Below, piece after piece: positions 1 through 12,246 of a stretch of DNA of 32,534 nt. The stretch is from an uncultured Pelagibacteraceae bacterium (GTDB lineage Bacteria > Pseudomonadota > Alphaproteobacteria > Pelagibacterales > Pelagibacteraceae). The position numbers were made by a program, and so were the translations under genes. The notes under the pieces were generated by a model. It made no database searches, had not been told where the DNA came from, and saw nothing but the letters and a program-made list of their open reading frames with translations. The stretch lies in the NCBI GenBank assembly GCA_902522325.1, contig CABYVA010000012.1, forward strand, positions 1 through 32,534, read 5' to 3'. The first letter of the stretch is position 1, and each line of letters begins with the position of its first letter.

Positions 1-927
1 ATTGCCGTTGAGGAGAGAAAAAAATTTGCATCAGAATTAAATTCAATTAAAGATGAAATTCAAACTGCAATATCAAAAAAAATTCAAGACCTAGAAATTA
101 TAGAAATCAATTCAAAGCTTCAAAATGAAAAAATTGACGTTACTCTTCCTGAAAGAAGTTTCAATCAAGGGAAAATTCATCCAGTTTCACAGGTAATTGA
201 TGAGATATCCTCAATTTTTTCTGAAATAGGTTTTAATGTTGAAGAAGGACCAGATGTTGAAAATGAATATAATAATTTTACAGCACTAAACACTCCCGAT
301 AACCATCCAGCTAGAGATATGCATGATACTTTCTATTTAGACAATAATAAGGAATATTTATTAAGAACACATACTTCTCCTGTACAGGTTAGAACAATGT
401 TAAAAGGAAAACCACCTTTTAAAATAATAGCTCCAGGTAGAACCTATAGATCAGATAGTGACCAAACACATTCCCCAATGTTTCATCAAGTTGAAGGTCT
501 TCACATAGATAAAAATATCAACATGGGACATTTAAAAGGTTGTTTAAATTATTTTATAAAGAACTTTTTTGAAGTTAATAAGATAAAAATGAGATTTAGA
601 CCAAGCCATTTTCCATTTACAGAACCATCAGCTGAGGTTGATATTGGATATAAAATAAAAGACGGCAAGATAATTATTGGCGAAGGGGATAAGTGGCTAG
701 AAATTTTAGGATGTGGAATGGTTCATCCTAATGTACTAAAAAATGTGAAAGTAGACCCATCAAAATATCAAGGTTATGCATTTGGAATAGGTATAGATAG
801 ATTGGCTATGCTTAAGTATGGAATAAACGACCTAAGATCTTTTTTTGAAACAGATTATAGATGGTTAAATCATTTTGGATTTGATCCATTGGATGTTCCC
901 ACAAGTTATAGAGGTCTAAGCAGATGA
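1..927 (+). CDS. pheS: Phenylalanine-tRNA ligase alpha subunit, 5' truncated
   Basis: Catalytic alpha subunit of the alpha2-beta2 phenylalanyl-tRNA synthetase, which charges tRNA-Phe in the cytoplasm. The frame is open from base 1, so the N-terminus lies outside the window; the first ATG in this frame (319) is internal. The visible part begins in the N-terminal coiled coil and runs into the class II catalytic core. Motif 2 is seen around [16 protein letters not shown] (bases 597-642) and the motif 3 glycine/arginine signature GIGIDRLAM near 787-813. The end overlaps pheT by four bases (ATGA), implying translational coupling of the two subunits. Family assignment is firm; only the N-terminus is missing. 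Confidence 0.97.
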   Translation: MAVEERKKFASELNSIKDEIQTAISKKIQDLEIIEINSKLQNEKIDVTLPERSFNQGKIHPVSQVIDEISSIFSEIGFNVEEGPDVENEYNNFTALNTPDNHPARDMHDTFYLDNNKEYLLRTHTSPVQVRTMLKGKPPFKIIAPGRTYRSDSDQTHSPMFHQVEGLHIDKNINMGHLKGCLNYFIKNFFEVNKIKMRFRPSHFPFTEPSAEVDIGYKIKDGKIIIGEGDKWLEILGCGMVHPNVLKNVKVDPSKYQGYAFGIGIDRLAMLKYGINDLRSFFETDYRWLNHFGFDPLDVPTSYRGLSR

Positions 928-3332
928 AATTTACAATAGACTGGCTCAAAGAACATTTGAATACCAAGCATGATGATAAAAAAATTTCTAATAAATTAAC
1001 TGATATTGGACTTGAGGTAGAAAGTTTTCAAAGTCCGACATCAGAATTAGATAATTTTATTGTTGCAAGGATATTAAATTCAGAGCAACATCCAAATGCA
1101 GATAGACTAAAAGTATGTGATGTAGATATAGGTAAGAAAGAAATTGTTAAGGTTGTTTGTGGGGCTCCAAATGCAAAGAAAAATCTTTTAACTATATACG
1201 CTCCTCCAGGTTCAGTTATACCCAAAAATCAAATGAAACTATCTGTTAGTAAAATAAGGGGAGTTACTTCATATGGAATGCTTTGTTCGGAATCTGAACT
1301 AAATTTATCTAATGAAAGTGAAGGCATTACAGAACTTTCTTCAAAAAAATATAATAATCAAGTTGGTAAGAAATATTTTAAAAATATTAATTCGAAAATA
1401 ATAGATCTTTCAATAACTCCAAATAGAGCAGATTGTCTCGGAGTTAGAGGAATCGCTAGAGATTTAGCTGCAGCTGGTACAGGAAAATTAAAAAAATTAA
1501 ATTTAAAAAAAATAAAAAGTCCTATTCCTCAAAAAATAAATATAAAAATTACTAAAGAAAAAAATCAAGGATGCTTAGCTTTCGGAAGTTGCTTAATTCA
1601 AGGAGTTAAAAATACAGAAAGCCCTAATTGGTTAAAAAATAAAATTATAGCATTAGGACAAAAACCAATTTCAGCAATTGTAGATATTACAAATTATGTA
1701 ATGATAGATTTAAATAGGCCACTTCATGCATATGATGCGGACAAAATAGAAAAAGGAATAATAGTTAGAAATTCAAAAAAAGGAGAGACTTTTAAGGCTT
1801 TAGATAATGAAAATTATTCACTCGATAATAACATGTGCGTTATATCAGATAGTTCTGGAGTATTAGGGCTTGGAGGAATAATTGGAGGAACTAGAACTGG
1901 TACAGAACTTAATACTAAAAATATATTATTAGAGTCTGCGTATTTTGATCCCAGGTCGATAAGAAAAACCTCAAAATTATTAAATATCGATACTGATGCT
2001 AAATATAGGTTTGAAAGAGGAATAGACCCTGAATCAATTGAATTGGGATTATTAAAAGGAGCGGAATTAATTTTAAAAATATGCGGCGGGGAGATTAGTA
2101 AAATTGATATTAAAAAAAATATAAATATAAAAAAATCTCAAGTCAAATTTGAAATTCCTTTTTTTGAAAAAATTACCGGATTTAAAGTGAGTGATAAGGA
2201 AATTACTACAATTTTATCTAATTTAGGATTTAAAATAAAGAAACAAAAAAATATTTTAAATCTACAGGTGCCTTCATGGCGACCCGATATAATTGAGCCA
2301 ATAGACATAGTAGAAGAGATTGTGAGAATTAAAGGTTATGATCAGATAAAAATTGAAGAACCAGAAAAGACAAGATTAAAGCCAACATTGAATAAACAGC
2401 AAAAATTATTTCATTTTTTTCAACGCTCTATTGCTTCTAAGGGATATATGGAAACAGTAACTTGGTCTTTTACAGATTCTAAAGTTAATCAATTGTTCAA
2501 TGAAAATAGTTCACAAATTCAGATTATAAATCCGATTAGCTCAGATCTAAATGTATTAAGAAATTCTATTTTTTCTAATTTAATAATTTATCTAAAAAAT
2601 AATTTAGATAGAGGTTTTAAAGATATTTCACTTTTTGAAATTGGACCAATTTTTAGTGGATCAAAACCAGGCGATCAACAAACTGTTATATCAGCCTTGA
2701 AATCAGGCAAAGTATCTAGACTTAATTGGTTAGAGAAAGAGAGAGCTGTTGATGTATTTGATGCTAAGAGAGATGTAATACAAAGCTTAATAGAAGCTGG
2801 TTTTAATAAAGATAAATTTTTTATAAATGACAAAACTCCAAGTTATTTTCATCCAGGCAAGTCAGGAGCCATATATTTAAATAAAAATGAAAATAAGCCC
2901 GTGGCCTATTTTGGAGAAATACATCCAAATATTATAAAAAAACTTGATATTAAGACCGAAGCTCTAGCAATCTTCCAAATTTACTTAGATAATATTAAAA
3001 AAAGTGAGAACAAACTAAAAGATCAAAAACCTCAGTATAAATATTCAGATTATCAAAAGTCTGAGCGTGATTTTGCTTTTGTTTTGGACAAAACTTTCAA
3101 AGCTCAAGATCTTGTTCAAATAATATCTGAAATCGATAAAAGTTTAATTAAAGGTATTAAAGTATTTGATATTTATGAAGGTGACAATATACCAGAAAAT
3201 AAAAAATCAATTGCTTTAAATGTTACTATTCAATCTTCAGATAAAACTCTAACTGATGAAGATCTTGAAAAAATTAATAAGCTTATAATTTCTACTGTTG
3301 AAAATAAAACTGGTGCAAAAATAAGATCGTAA
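924..3332 (+). CDS. pheT: Phenylalanine-tRNA ligase beta subunit
   Basis: Beta subunit of phenylalanyl-tRNA synthetase, contributing tRNA binding and the editing site that hydrolyses Tyr-tRNA-Phe. At 802 residues it has the usual bacterial length. Domains in order: an N-terminal OB-fold tRNA-binding domain (about residues 40-150, with [10 protein letters not shown]), the B3/B4 editing region (about 215-370), B5 (about 400-470), the class II-like core, and a C-terminal FDX-ACB anticodon-binding domain (about 705-800, starting near [14 protein letters not shown]). The ATG overlaps the pheS stop, and its own TAA shares its last A with the lepA ATG (TAATG), so the three genes probably form one transcript. 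Nothing looks broken. Confidence 0.97.
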   Translation: MKFTIDWLKEHLNTKHDDKKISNKLTDIGLEVESFQSPTSELDNFIVARILNSEQHPNADRLKVCDVDIGKKEIVKVVCGAPNAKKNLLTIYAPPGSVIPKNQMKLSVSKIRGVTSYGMLCSESELNLSNESEGITELSSKKYNNQVGKKYFKNINSKIIDLSITPNRADCLGVRGIARDLAAAGTGKLKKLNLKKIKSPIPQKINIKITKEKNQGCLAFGSCLIQGVKNTESPNWLKNKIIALGQKPISAIVDITNYVMIDLNRPLHAYDADKIEKGIIVRNSKKGETFKALDNENYSLDNNMCVISDSSGVLGLGGIIGGTRTGTELNTKNILLESAYFDPRSIRKTSKLLNIDTDAKYRFERGIDPESIELGLLKGAELILKICGGEISKIDIKKNINIKKSQVKFEIPFFEKITGFKVSDKEITTILSNLGFKIKKQKNILNLQVPSWRPDIIEPIDIVEEIVRIKGYDQIKIEEPEKTRLKPTLNKQQKLFHFFQRSIASKGYMETVTWSFTDSKVNQLFNENSSQIQIINPISSDLNVLRNSIFSNLIIYLKNNLDRGFKDISLFEIGPIFSGSKPGDQQTVISALKSGKVSRLNWLEKERAVDVFDAKRDVIQSLIEAGFNKDKFFINDKTPSYFHPGKSGAIYLNKNENKPVAYFGEIHPNIIKKLDIKTEALAIFQIYLDNIKKSENKLKDQKPQYKYSDYQKSERDFAFVLDKTFKAQDLVQIISEIDKSLIKGIKVFDIYEGDNIPENKKSIALNVTIQSSDKTLTDEDLEKINKLIISTVENKTGAKIRS

Positions 3333-5140
3333 TGTCAGTAATCGATCACATTAGAAACTTTGCTATAATTGCACACATTGATCATGGCAAATCTACAATA
3401 GCAGATAGAATAATCCATAAATGTGGAGGCCTAACAGAGAGAGAAATGAAAGACCAAGTTCTTGACTCAATGGATATTGAAAGAGAAAGAGGGATAACCA
3501 TTAAGGCTCAGACTGTTAAACTTAATTATAGAGCAAGAGATGGAAAAGATTATATTTTGAATATTATTGACACTCCAGGACATGTAGATTTTAGTTACGA
3601 AGTTAGCAGATCTTTATATGCATGCGAAGGATCTATTTTAATAGTTGATAGTACACAAGGTGTAGAAGCCCAAACTTTAGCAAATGTCTATCAAGCTTTA
3701 GATATTAATCATGAAATAGTCCCTGTATTAAATAAAATTGATTTACCAGCCTCTGATATAGAAAAAACAAAAAAACAGATCGAAGATGTAATAGGCATTG
3801 ATACAAGTAATTCAATAAAATGCTCCGGAAAAACAGGTGAGGGAATTGAAGAAATATTAGAACAAATAATAAAAGTATTACCTTCTCCGAAAGGTATTAA
3901 AGATGAAATTTTAAAATGTTTATTGGTTGATAGTTGGTATGACTCATATTTAGGTGTAGTTATTTTAGTAAGAGTTATTGATGGAAAAATTACAAAAAAC
4001 ATGAAAATAAAAATGATGTCAACAAATCAAGAATATATTATTGAAAAAGTTGGGGTTTTTACTCCAAAACCAAAAAATATAGAAGAATTAAATACAGGTG
4101 AAATTGGATTTATTATTACAGGAATTAAAAAGTTATCAGAAACTAAAGTTGGTGATACAATTTGTGAAGCAAATAAGTCATTAAAAAAAGCTTTACCAGG
4201 ATTTAAACCAAGTAAACCAGTTGTATTTTGTGGATTATTTCCTGTTGATAGTTCAGAATATCAAAAGTTAAAAGATGGTTTAGGAAAACTTCAATTAAAT
4301 GATGCAAGTTTTTCTTACGAACCAGAAACATCATCTGCTCTTGGTTTGGGTTTTAGATGCGGTTTTTTAGGTTTATTACATTTAGAAATAATAACTGAAA
4401 GATTAGAAAGAGAATTTGATATAAATTTATTAACTACTACACCAGGAGTAGTATACAAGATACATTTAAATAGTGGTAAAGTAGTTGAATTACAAAATCC
4501 TTCGAGCTTACCTGACCCAACTTTAATTAAATTTATTGAAGAACCTTGGATTAAGGCTACAGTAATTACTCCTGATCAGTACTTAGGTTCTATAATTAAA
4601 TTATGCCAAGATAAAAGAGGAATACAAACAAATTTAAGTTACTCCGGAAATCGAGCAGTACTTAATTATGAAATTCCATTGAATGAAGTGGTTTTTGATT
4701 TTAATGATAGACTTAAATCAATGACAAGTGGGTATGCAAGTTTTGATTATGAAATCATAGGCCATAAAGAAGGAAACTTGGTTAAATTAGGTATTTTAGT
4801 AAATTCTGAACCCGTAGACGCACTTGCAATGATGGTTCACAAAGATTTTGCTCAATCAATAGGAAGAGAGGTTTGTGAAAAATTAAAAGATTTAATTCCA
4901 AGACATAATTTTATGATACCTGTGCAAGCTGCTATAGGTGGAAAAATTATAGCAAGGGAAACTATTAAAGGATTCAAAAAAGACGTTTTAACAAAAATTC
5001 ATGGCGGAGGAGCAAGAGATAGAAAAAGAAAATTATTGGATAAACAGAAAAAAGGAAAAGTCAGGTCAAAGCAATTTGGCAGAGTAGAAATTCCCCAAGA
5101 AGCTTTTATCGGTGTATTAAAAATTAGTAAGGACAAATAA
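3332..5140 (+). CDS. lepA: Elongation factor 4 (LepA)
   Basis: Ribosome-associated translational GTPase that remodels or back-translocates stalled ribosomes; also called EF4. The 602-residue length is normal. The G domain shows G1 AHIDHGKST (residues 14-22), G3 DTPGHVDF near residue 80 and G4 NKID near 134. EF-G-like domains II, III and V follow. The C-terminal LepA-specific domain includes the [11 protein letters not shown] segment and ends in a lysine-rich tail. The start is an ATG overlapping the pheT stop by one base. The stop is followed with no gap by the ATG of a glycosyltransferase, so this housekeeping operon appears to read into the glycan cassette. Confidence 0.97.
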   Translation: MSVIDHIRNFAIIAHIDHGKSTIADRIIHKCGGLTEREMKDQVLDSMDIERERGITIKAQTVKLNYRARDGKDYILNIIDTPGHVDFSYEVSRSLYACEGSILIVDSTQGVEAQTLANVYQALDINHEIVPVLNKIDLPASDIEKTKKQIEDVIGIDTSNSIKCSGKTGEGIEEILEQIIKVLPSPKGIKDEILKCLLVDSWYDSYLGVVILVRVIDGKITKNMKIKMMSTNQEYIIEKVGVFTPKPKNIEELNTGEIGFIITGIKKLSETKVGDTICEANKSLKKALPGFKPSKPVVFCGLFPVDSSEYQKLKDGLGKLQLNDASFSYEPETSSALGLGFRCGFLGLLHLEIITERLEREFDINLLTTTPGVVYKIHLNSGKVVELQNPSSLPDPTLIKFIEEPWIKATVITPDQYLGSIIKLCQDKRGIQTNLSYSGNRAVLNYEIPLNEVVFDFNDRLKSMTSGYASFDYEIIGHKEGNLVKLGILVNSEPVDALAMMVHKDFAQSIGREVCEKLKDLIPRHNFMIPVQAAIGGKIIARETIKGFKKDVLTKIHGGGARDRKRKLLDKQKKGKVRSKQFGRVEIPQEAFIGVLKISKDK

Positions 5141-5953
5141 ATGAAAGTTTATGATTGTTTTTCTTATTGGGATGAAGATTTACTTTTGGATTTAAGATTA
5201 AATATTTTAAATGAATATGTTGATTACTTTGTAATAATAGAAGGAAATAAGACCTGGCAAAATAATAAAAAAAAATTTAGATTTAATATTAACAATTTTT
5301 CGAAATTTAAAGATAAAATTATATATATAAAAGTTCAAGATTTACCCGATGGAGATAACCCTTATTTAAGAGAAAATTTTCAAAGAAATGCTATGATCAG
5401 GGGTCTTCATAAAGCAGAAGATAATGACTTAATAATAATTTCTGATTTAGATGAGATACCAAATCCTAATTCATTAAAAAATTTTGATCCGAAAAAAAGG
5501 TTTGCTGTTTTTAAACAAATGCATTTTTACTATAAATTTAATCTTTTAAGTAAATCTAATCCATTTTGGTATGGAAGTAGATTATGTATAAAGAAATTTT
5601 TAAAATCCCCACAATGGTTACGAGAATTAAAATTTAAAAAAAGACCATTTTGGAGAATAGATAAATATAGATTAAATAATATTATAGAAAATGGAGGTTG
5701 GCACTTTTGTAATCTTAAATCACCTGAGGAGCTTTTATATAAATATAAAAATTTATGTGAAACAAGTGATCCATATGCATTTAAAGAGAAAATAGATGTC
5801 AAATTTTTAGAAATAGAAGCAGTTAAAGCAAATGTAAAAAGTAAAAAAGATATAATAGGAAGAGATGATGAGTTTAATGCAATACCTGTAGATCAAAATT
5901 TCCCTAAATATCTTTTAGATAATTTACAAAAATATAAAGAGTGGATTGAATAA
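5141..5953 (+). CDS. GT17-family glycosyltransferase
   Basis: Predicted glycosyltransferase of family GT17 (relatives of beta-1,4-mannosyl-glycoprotein N-acetylglucosaminyltransferase), 270 residues. Supporting signatures are the N-terminal YDCFSYWDEDLLLDLRLN, the conserved YFVIIEGNKTW strand, RENFQRNAMIRGL, the DLDEIPNP metal/nucleotide-sugar motif (about residues 107-114) and GGWHFCNL (about 185-192). There is no signal peptide or membrane segment, so it probably works on the cytoplasmic face. In bacteria such proteins usually sit in surface-polysaccharide loci, as here. The ATG directly follows the lepA TAA, and AAGGA about ten bases upstream, inside lepA, is a plausible ribosome-binding site. 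Donor and acceptor sugars cannot be told from sequence. Confidence 0.88.
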   Translation: MKVYDCFSYWDEDLLLDLRLNILNEYVDYFVIIEGNKTWQNNKKKFRFNINNFSKFKDKIIYIKVQDLPDGDNPYLRENFQRNAMIRGLHKAEDNDLIIISDLDEIPNPNSLKNFDPKKRFAVFKQMHFYYKFNLLSKSNPFWYGSRLCIKKFLKSPQWLRELKFKKRPFWRIDKYRLNNIIENGGWHFCNLKSPEELLYKYKNLCETSDPYAFKEKIDVKFLEIEAVKANVKSKKDIIGRDDEFNAIPVDQNFPKYLLDNLQKYKEWIE

Positions 5954-5961
5954 TTTTTTAG

Positions 5962-6765
5962 CTATTTTTCAGTATCAAAAAAAACCCAAGGACAAAGTTT
6001 TATTTTAGAGTATTTCTCAAACCAAAAAGGAAGATATCTTTCAGATAAATATGCATAAAGTCTATTCTGATCGTAACCAGTCAAATCTTTAAAGCCAAAT
6101 ATTTTTTCACAATCATTAAGCCATTTAAAAAGACTTTGAAACCAATCATCTGCAATTTTTTTTTTTGATATAAACATAATATGTGGACTAAATTTTATTC
6201 TGCTATTAACAAATTTTCTAAAATCTTCTCTATCATTTGTGTTCATTACATTGATTGCTTTATCAAGTGTGCCATAGCCGTGGTGCATATCAAACTGAAG
6301 TTTTATTGTTTGTTTTTTATTGTTAAAAAAAATAGTAGGATCTTTAATAAGATTTTTCCATCCTCTTTTAATCATTTTTATTTTTTTAGCTGGGCTCACA
6401 TTTATAGGTTTGCATAAAATTGTATCATATTTTTCCCATTCTTCAGGTATAGATCTTAAAATATTGTTATTCAAATCATCTAAGTTTGAAATATTTAAAT
6501 TATCATTTTTTAACCAAAATCTTCTTTTTTGACAAAACCCTAACCAAATGTTTTTATCAAAACTTTGCAACTTATTTTTCCAAAACCAGTAATGAAAGGT
6601 AAGTTCAGAGTAATATTCTTCTTTGAATTCAATATTATCTCCATTTTTACAATTAATATAATTTTCAGGGAATTTTTTTTTACCTACAGAAGCTAGAGTT
6701 AAATTTAATTTTTCTAATTTATTTGAAACTATGTCGGTAACACAGTATGTTTTTAAATTATTCAT
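5962..6765 (-). CDS. DUF4422-type putative glycosyltransferase
   Basis: A 267-residue protein resembling the DUF4422 domain found in capsule and exopolysaccharide loci, often in or beside glycosyltransferases. The recognisable features are the ELTFHYWFWKNK segment (about residues 53-64), WLGFCQKRRFW (about 74-84, compare the family's YIGxxHYRR), and a C-terminal YDQNRLYAYLSERYLPFWF (about 228-246, compare the family's Y..R..aYLAER...WF). No signal peptide or membrane helix is evident. It lies convergent to the GT17 gene with 8 bp between stops and divergent from the DUF6492-like gene. The biochemical role is unproven; sugar transfer or modification of a surface glycan is inferred from family and context. 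Confidence 0.72.
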   Translation of the reverse strand: MNNLKTYCVTDIVSNKLEKLNLTLASVGKKKFPENYINCKNGDNIEFKEEYYSELTFHYWFWKNKLQSFDKNIWLGFCQKRRFWLKNDNLNISNLDDLNNNILRSIPEEWEKYDTILCKPINVSPAKKIKMIKRGWKNLIKDPTIFFNNKKQTIKLQFDMHHGYGTLDKAINVMNTNDREDFRKFVNSRIKFSPHIMFISKKKIADDWFQSLFKWLNDCEKIFGFKDLTGYDQNRLYAYLSERYLPFWFEKYSKIKLCPWVFFDTEK

Positions 6766-6928
6766 TTTTTATATTTTTTTGATTTTATTTGTAATAAATT
6801 TCTAGTACTCATATTTATTGTAAAGAATTTTAGATTTATGAACATTAAGTATAATACAATAATAATTTTATTACATAAAACAACATTAACTCTTTTAAAA
6901 AACTTAAAATATACAAAATTTACATTGT
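6766..6928. promoter_or_regulatory. Divergent intergenic region of the glycan cassette
   Basis: This 163-bp A+T-rich gap separates two divergent glycan genes and must hold promoters for both. On the plus strand a perfect TATAAT lies at 6850-6855, but no convincing -35 box stands 16-18 bases upstream (TTTTAG at 6828-6833 is the nearest by spacing). Given the base composition, a chance match is quite possible. No RNA gene or coding frame was seen. Confidence 0.35.
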
Positions 6929-7903
6929 ATGAATGATGAAAAACTAAATATTTGTCAAGTTTCTTTAGCTAGAGACATCTCCCTGGTTAAAGAAAACTAT
7001 TTTAATTTTATAAGTTTTTATAAAAATTCGAATTTTTTTCTTATTTGTCCAAAAAAAGATTATAATTTATTTAAAAGTACTTTTAATTTTAATAATTTTA
7101 ATATTATTAATGAAGATGAAATTTTGCCTTTTGAAAAGTTTAAAAATATATTTTTTCAACTGTCAAAAAACATCTCATATAAAAAAGATTTTCAAAAAAG
7201 ACTTAGTTGGTATTACCAACAAGTATTAAAACTATCTTTTATTATAGATTTTATAAATAAATCAAAAGAAAAAATTATTATCTGGGATGCTGACACGGTA
7301 ATTTTAAGAAAGATAAAATTTTTCGATAAACACAAATCAAATAGCTTTGGAACACTCTTTGAGTTTCATAAAGCATATTATTTAACAATAAAAAAAATAT
7401 TCGGCGCTTTACCCACATTTTTTGTTTCTTCATTAACTCAATTCGCAGCTATTAGCACAGAAGATAATAGAATTTTATGGATAAAATTAAATAATTATTT
7501 GAAAAAAAATTCAATGAATACAGCAGAATGGATATCGACGATAATTTTAAAATCTGTTTTTGAAGAACACAAAATTTACAATGGTTCAATGTTTTCTGAA
7601 TATGAATTAATAGGCTTGTCAAAACTTATAGAAAAAAATTTTAAGCAAAAAACTATCTTTAGTTTAAGGTCAGGCTTAGATGGCAAACTTACAAATATAC
7701 AAAAAAAAATTAGTATATTTTTGAATACTTATCATATTACATATGAGCATTCTCATCCCATAGAAAAAAGTAGAGGAATGTTAGAAAGAAAACAAACATA
7801 TACTGTTTTTTTCAAAATTATATTTAAGGATTTATTTAAATTTTATTTAAGAAAAACAAGATACAATTTTTTATTCTATTTAAGAAAAATTAAAAATTTT
7901 TAG
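6929..7903 (+). CDS. DUF6492-like putative glycosyltransferase
   Basis: A 324-residue protein with glycosyltransferase-A-like features. WYYQQVLKL (about residues 94-102) is followed by IIIWDADTVIL (about 116-126), whose DAD is a candidate DxD metal/sugar-nucleotide motif. FSEYELIG (about 224-231) matches the SEYE..G signature of DUF6492 proteins. The C-terminal 50 residues are strongly basic and aromatic, suggesting membrane association rather than a clear transmembrane helix. It ends one base before the ATG of the GT2 gene, so the two are very likely co-expressed. The start has only a weak ribosome-binding site. Assignment to sugar transfer rests on these motifs and the surrounding cassette; substrate unknown. 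Confidence 0.65.
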   Translation: MNDEKLNICQVSLARDISLVKENYFNFISFYKNSNFFLICPKKDYNLFKSTFNFNNFNIINEDEILPFEKFKNIFFQLSKNISYKKDFQKRLSWYYQQVLKLSFIIDFINKSKEKIIIWDADTVILRKIKFFDKHKSNSFGTLFEFHKAYYLTIKKIFGALPTFFVSSLTQFAAISTEDNRILWIKLNNYLKKNSMNTAEWISTIILKSVFEEHKIYNGSMFSEYELIGLSKLIEKNFKQKTIFSLRSGLDGKLTNIQKKISIFLNTYHITYEHSHPIEKSRGMLERKQTYTVFFKIIFKDLFKFYLRKTRYNFLFYLRKIKNF

Positions 7904-7904
7904 T

Positions 7905-8711
7905 ATGACTAATGATATTACTGTTATAATAACACTTTATAAGACTAATGAAGATAAAATAAAATTATTGTCACAATACAGGAATTTTAAAGTAATAATT
8001 TTTGAACAAGCAGTTAAAAAAAATTATAAAAATAAAATAAAAAAAATTTCTGGAATAAAATTTGATTATTATTTTTCTAATCACAATATAGGATTAAGTA
8101 GGTCATCAAATTTTTTACTGTCTAAAGTAAAAACAAAATATTTTTTATTTACTCAACCAGATGTAATAATAAACGAAAAGTCAATCAAACTTCTGCAAAA
8201 AGGCATGTCGCATAAAAAAAATATAATTTTTGCAGGACCTAGGTTTATAAAAAATAACCAACTTAAAAATAAACAAAAAATAAAATATTTAACTAAAAAA
8301 AAGTTAGATGCTGCCTGCATGTTATGTAATACGAGTGAAATAAAAAAAATTGGTTTTTTTGATGAAGATTTCTTTTTATATTGGGAAGATATTTTTTTAA
8401 TGAGAAAAATTAATCAATTTGAATACAAAATGGTACAAGTTGCAAATTCATTTGCAAATCATCAAAGCGGTCATTCTTCAAAAAAAAACTTATCTGTAAA
8501 TTTAATTCGAAATTTAAATTTTAAATACGGAGAATATTTATTTGAATATAAGATAAATAAGCTTAGAAAATTAAAAATAATTAGACAATTTTTACAAAGT
8601 CTATTATTTATTATTCCTAATTTTTTTTTATTAAGAAAAAATAAGGCATTAATTAATGTTTCAAATTTACTTGGTATTTTAAAATTTATTAAATTTTATT
8701 TAAAAAATTAG
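7905..8711 (+). CDS. GT2-family glycosyltransferase (rhamnosyltransferase-like)
   Basis: A 268-residue family 2 glycosyltransferase. The Rossmann-like N-terminus ITVIITLYKTNEDKI, the NIGLSRSSNFLL segment (about residues 63-74), LFTQPDVII (about 83-91, in the place of the usual DxD) and FFDEDFFLYWEDIFLM (about 149-164, carrying the ED general-base motif) match bacterial rhamnosyl- and related transferases. A hydrophobic patch near residues 225-245 could be a peripheral membrane anchor. It starts two bases after the previous stop and ends 8 bp before the methyltransferase. Codon use is extremely A/T-biased with many AAA runs, even against this genome. Specificity cannot be called. Confidence 0.82.
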   Translation: MTNDITVIITLYKTNEDKIKLLSQYRNFKVIIFEQAVKKNYKNKIKKISGIKFDYYFSNHNIGLSRSSNFLLSKVKTKYFLFTQPDVIINEKSIKLLQKGMSHKKNIIFAGPRFIKNNQLKNKQKIKYLTKKKLDAACMLCNTSEIKKIGFFDEDFFLYWEDIFLMRKINQFEYKMVQVANSFANHQSGHSSKKNLSVNLIRNLNFKYGEYLFEYKINKLRKLKIIRQFLQSLLFIIPNFFLLRKNKALINVSNLLGILKFIKFYLKN

Positions 8712-8719
8712 AATTATAT

Positions 8720-9901
8720 ATGTTTAAAAAATTTCTTGATTTGGGACAACAGCCTTTAGCAAACTCTTTTATTAAAAAGAAGAATTTACATAAAAAAGAA
8801 AAAAAATATAAACTAAAAGTAGGATTTAATAAAACAAACTTTTTAGTTTCTATTATAAATAAAGTTCCGAAAAAACTAATGTTCAATGAAAAGTATCCTT
8901 ACAGATCTTCTCAATCTACAACAATGAAAGTAGAATTTGAAAAATTAGCAAATAAAATAAAAAAGAAATTTAATCCAAAACTTATTATTGAGATAGGAAG
9001 TAACGATGGTGCTTTTATAAAACATTTTAACAAAAAAATAATAATAGGAATTGAGCCATGTGCTAATTTAGCGGAAATTACAAGAAATCTAAAATATAAA
9101 ACTTTACAAAAATATTGGAATACTCAGCTAGCCAATAAGATAACAAAAAAGAAAAAAGCCGATATAATTTATTCTGCAAACACTTTAAGTCATATAGAGA
9201 ATTTAAATGAAGTTTTTAAAGCTGTAAATTTAGCTTTATCTGATAAAGGAATATTGATTTTAGAGGATCCATCACTTTTTGAATGTGTAAAAAAAAATGC
9301 TTACGATCAGTTTTATTGTGAGCATATTTACGTTTTTTCTAGTATTGCAATTCAAAAATTTATTTCCAAATATAATTTAGAAATTTTTGATATTGAAAAT
9401 TTAGATACTCATGGAGGATCAAATAGGTATTATATTAAAAAAAAAATAAATAAATCATTTAAAATTAATAAAAATGTTAAGAAAGAAACACAAAAAGAAT
9501 TAAAATATGGCCTAGATAAATATACCACTTTCAAAAAATTTGCTAGAAATGTAGTTAAGTCAAAAGTCGATTTGTTGAAAATTTTAAAGGAACTTAAAAG
9601 AAAAAAAATAAAAGTTATTGGATATGGGGCTACAGCTAAAGCAAGTACGGTTTTAAACTTTTGTAATATTGATAATAATTTAATAGAATACTTTATGGAT
9701 ACAACGCCTGATAAAATAAACAAATATATGCCTGGTAGTAAAATTTATATAAAAAAATATAACCAACTAGACAAAAAAAAAGTAGACGTAGCATACCTTG
9801 GGGCTTGGAATTTTAAAAAAGAAATATTTAAAAAGGAAAAAAGATTTATTTCAAAAGGTGGAGTTTTTTTAACACATATTCCAAAACCTAGACTAATTTA
9901 A
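8720..9901 (+). CDS. SAM-dependent C-methyltransferase-family protein lacking zinc ligands
   Basis: A 393-residue protein of the three-part sugar C-methyltransferase architecture. An N-terminal Methyltransf_13-like segment (LDLGQQPLANSF, residues 6-17) precedes a Rossmann SAM domain with IIEIGSNDGAF (near residue 90) and a C-terminal Methyltransf_14-like domain with HGGSNRYYI and GYGATAKASTVLNF. These enzymes usually methylate nucleotide-linked deoxysugars. The N-terminal zinc site is gone: the family's first CxxC should precede the LDLG segment, but the protein starts five residues before it, and an in-frame TAA at 8690-8692 bars extension. The second CxxC is replaced by NxxN in GFNKTNF. There is no cysteine in the first 90 residues. 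It may be a zinc-independent variant or act on a different sugar. Confidence 0.82.
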   Translation: MFKKFLDLGQQPLANSFIKKKNLHKKEKKYKLKVGFNKTNFLVSIINKVPKKLMFNEKYPYRSSQSTTMKVEFEKLANKIKKKFNPKLIIEIGSNDGAFIKHFNKKIIIGIEPCANLAEITRNLKYKTLQKYWNTQLANKITKKKKADIIYSANTLSHIENLNEVFKAVNLALSDKGILILEDPSLFECVKKNAYDQFYCEHIYVFSSIAIQKFISKYNLEIFDIENLDTHGGSNRYYIKKKINKSFKINKNVKKETQKELKYGLDKYTTFKKFARNVVKSKVDLLKILKELKRKKIKVIGYGATAKASTVLNFCNIDNNLIEYFMDTTPDKINKYMPGSKIYIKKYNQLDKKKVDVAYLGAWNFKKEIFKKEKRFISKGGVFLTHIPKPRLI

Positions 9902-9914
9902 TACTTAATTAAAT

Positions 9915-10004
9915 GGAGAGATGGCCGAGTGGTTTAAGGCGCACGCTTGGAAAGTGTGTGTACCCTTACAGGTACCGTGGGTTCGAATCCCACTCTCTCC
10001 GCCA
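9915..10004 (+). tRNA. tRNA-Ser(GGA)
   Basis: A complete 90-nt class II tRNA. The acceptor stem GGAGAGA pairs with TCTCTCC, then discriminator G and an encoded CCA. The anticodon stem CACGC/GTGTG closes the loop TTGGAAA, giving anticodon GGA (9949-9951), which reads UCC/UCU serine codons. The long variable arm (GTACC...GGTACC region) is typical of tRNA-Ser, and the T arm is GTGGG-TTCGAAT-CCCAC. It sits at the downstream border of the glycan cassette. No duplicate of its 3' end, as expected for an integration scar, was seen in the window. Confidence 0.97.
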
Positions 10005-10129
10005 AAAAATCAAAATTACGACTAAAAATGATGACTTTTTAACTAAATTTAAAAAATAGAAAAATAAATTTAAAACTGTCAGATTATCATTAATTACCAG
10101 GCCTTTTTAGGCATTATACGTTTATCAAA

Positions 10130-10149
10130 TTTTATTTAATTAAATAAAA
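10130..10149. promoter_or_regulatory. 20-bp A/T palindrome upstream of gyrB
   Basis: A perfect 10+10 inverted repeat (TTTTATTTAA then TTAAATAAAA) lies four bases upstream of a possible -10 box for gyrB. The position would suit an operator, but pure A/T palindromes of this size arise often by chance in such a genome. Upstream, GCCT-TTTT-AGGC (from about 10100) forms a short 4-bp hairpin of unknown meaning. The rest of 10005-10182 shows nothing recognisable. Confidence 0.25.
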
Positions 10150-10153
10150 ATGA

Positions 10154-12243
<2,090 letters not shown>

Positions 12244-12246
12244 GCA

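Noticed and set aside
9915-10004. tRNA-Ser as an attachment site of an integrated element
   Set aside because: No integrase and no repeat of the tRNA 3' end were found at the far side of the glycan cassette.
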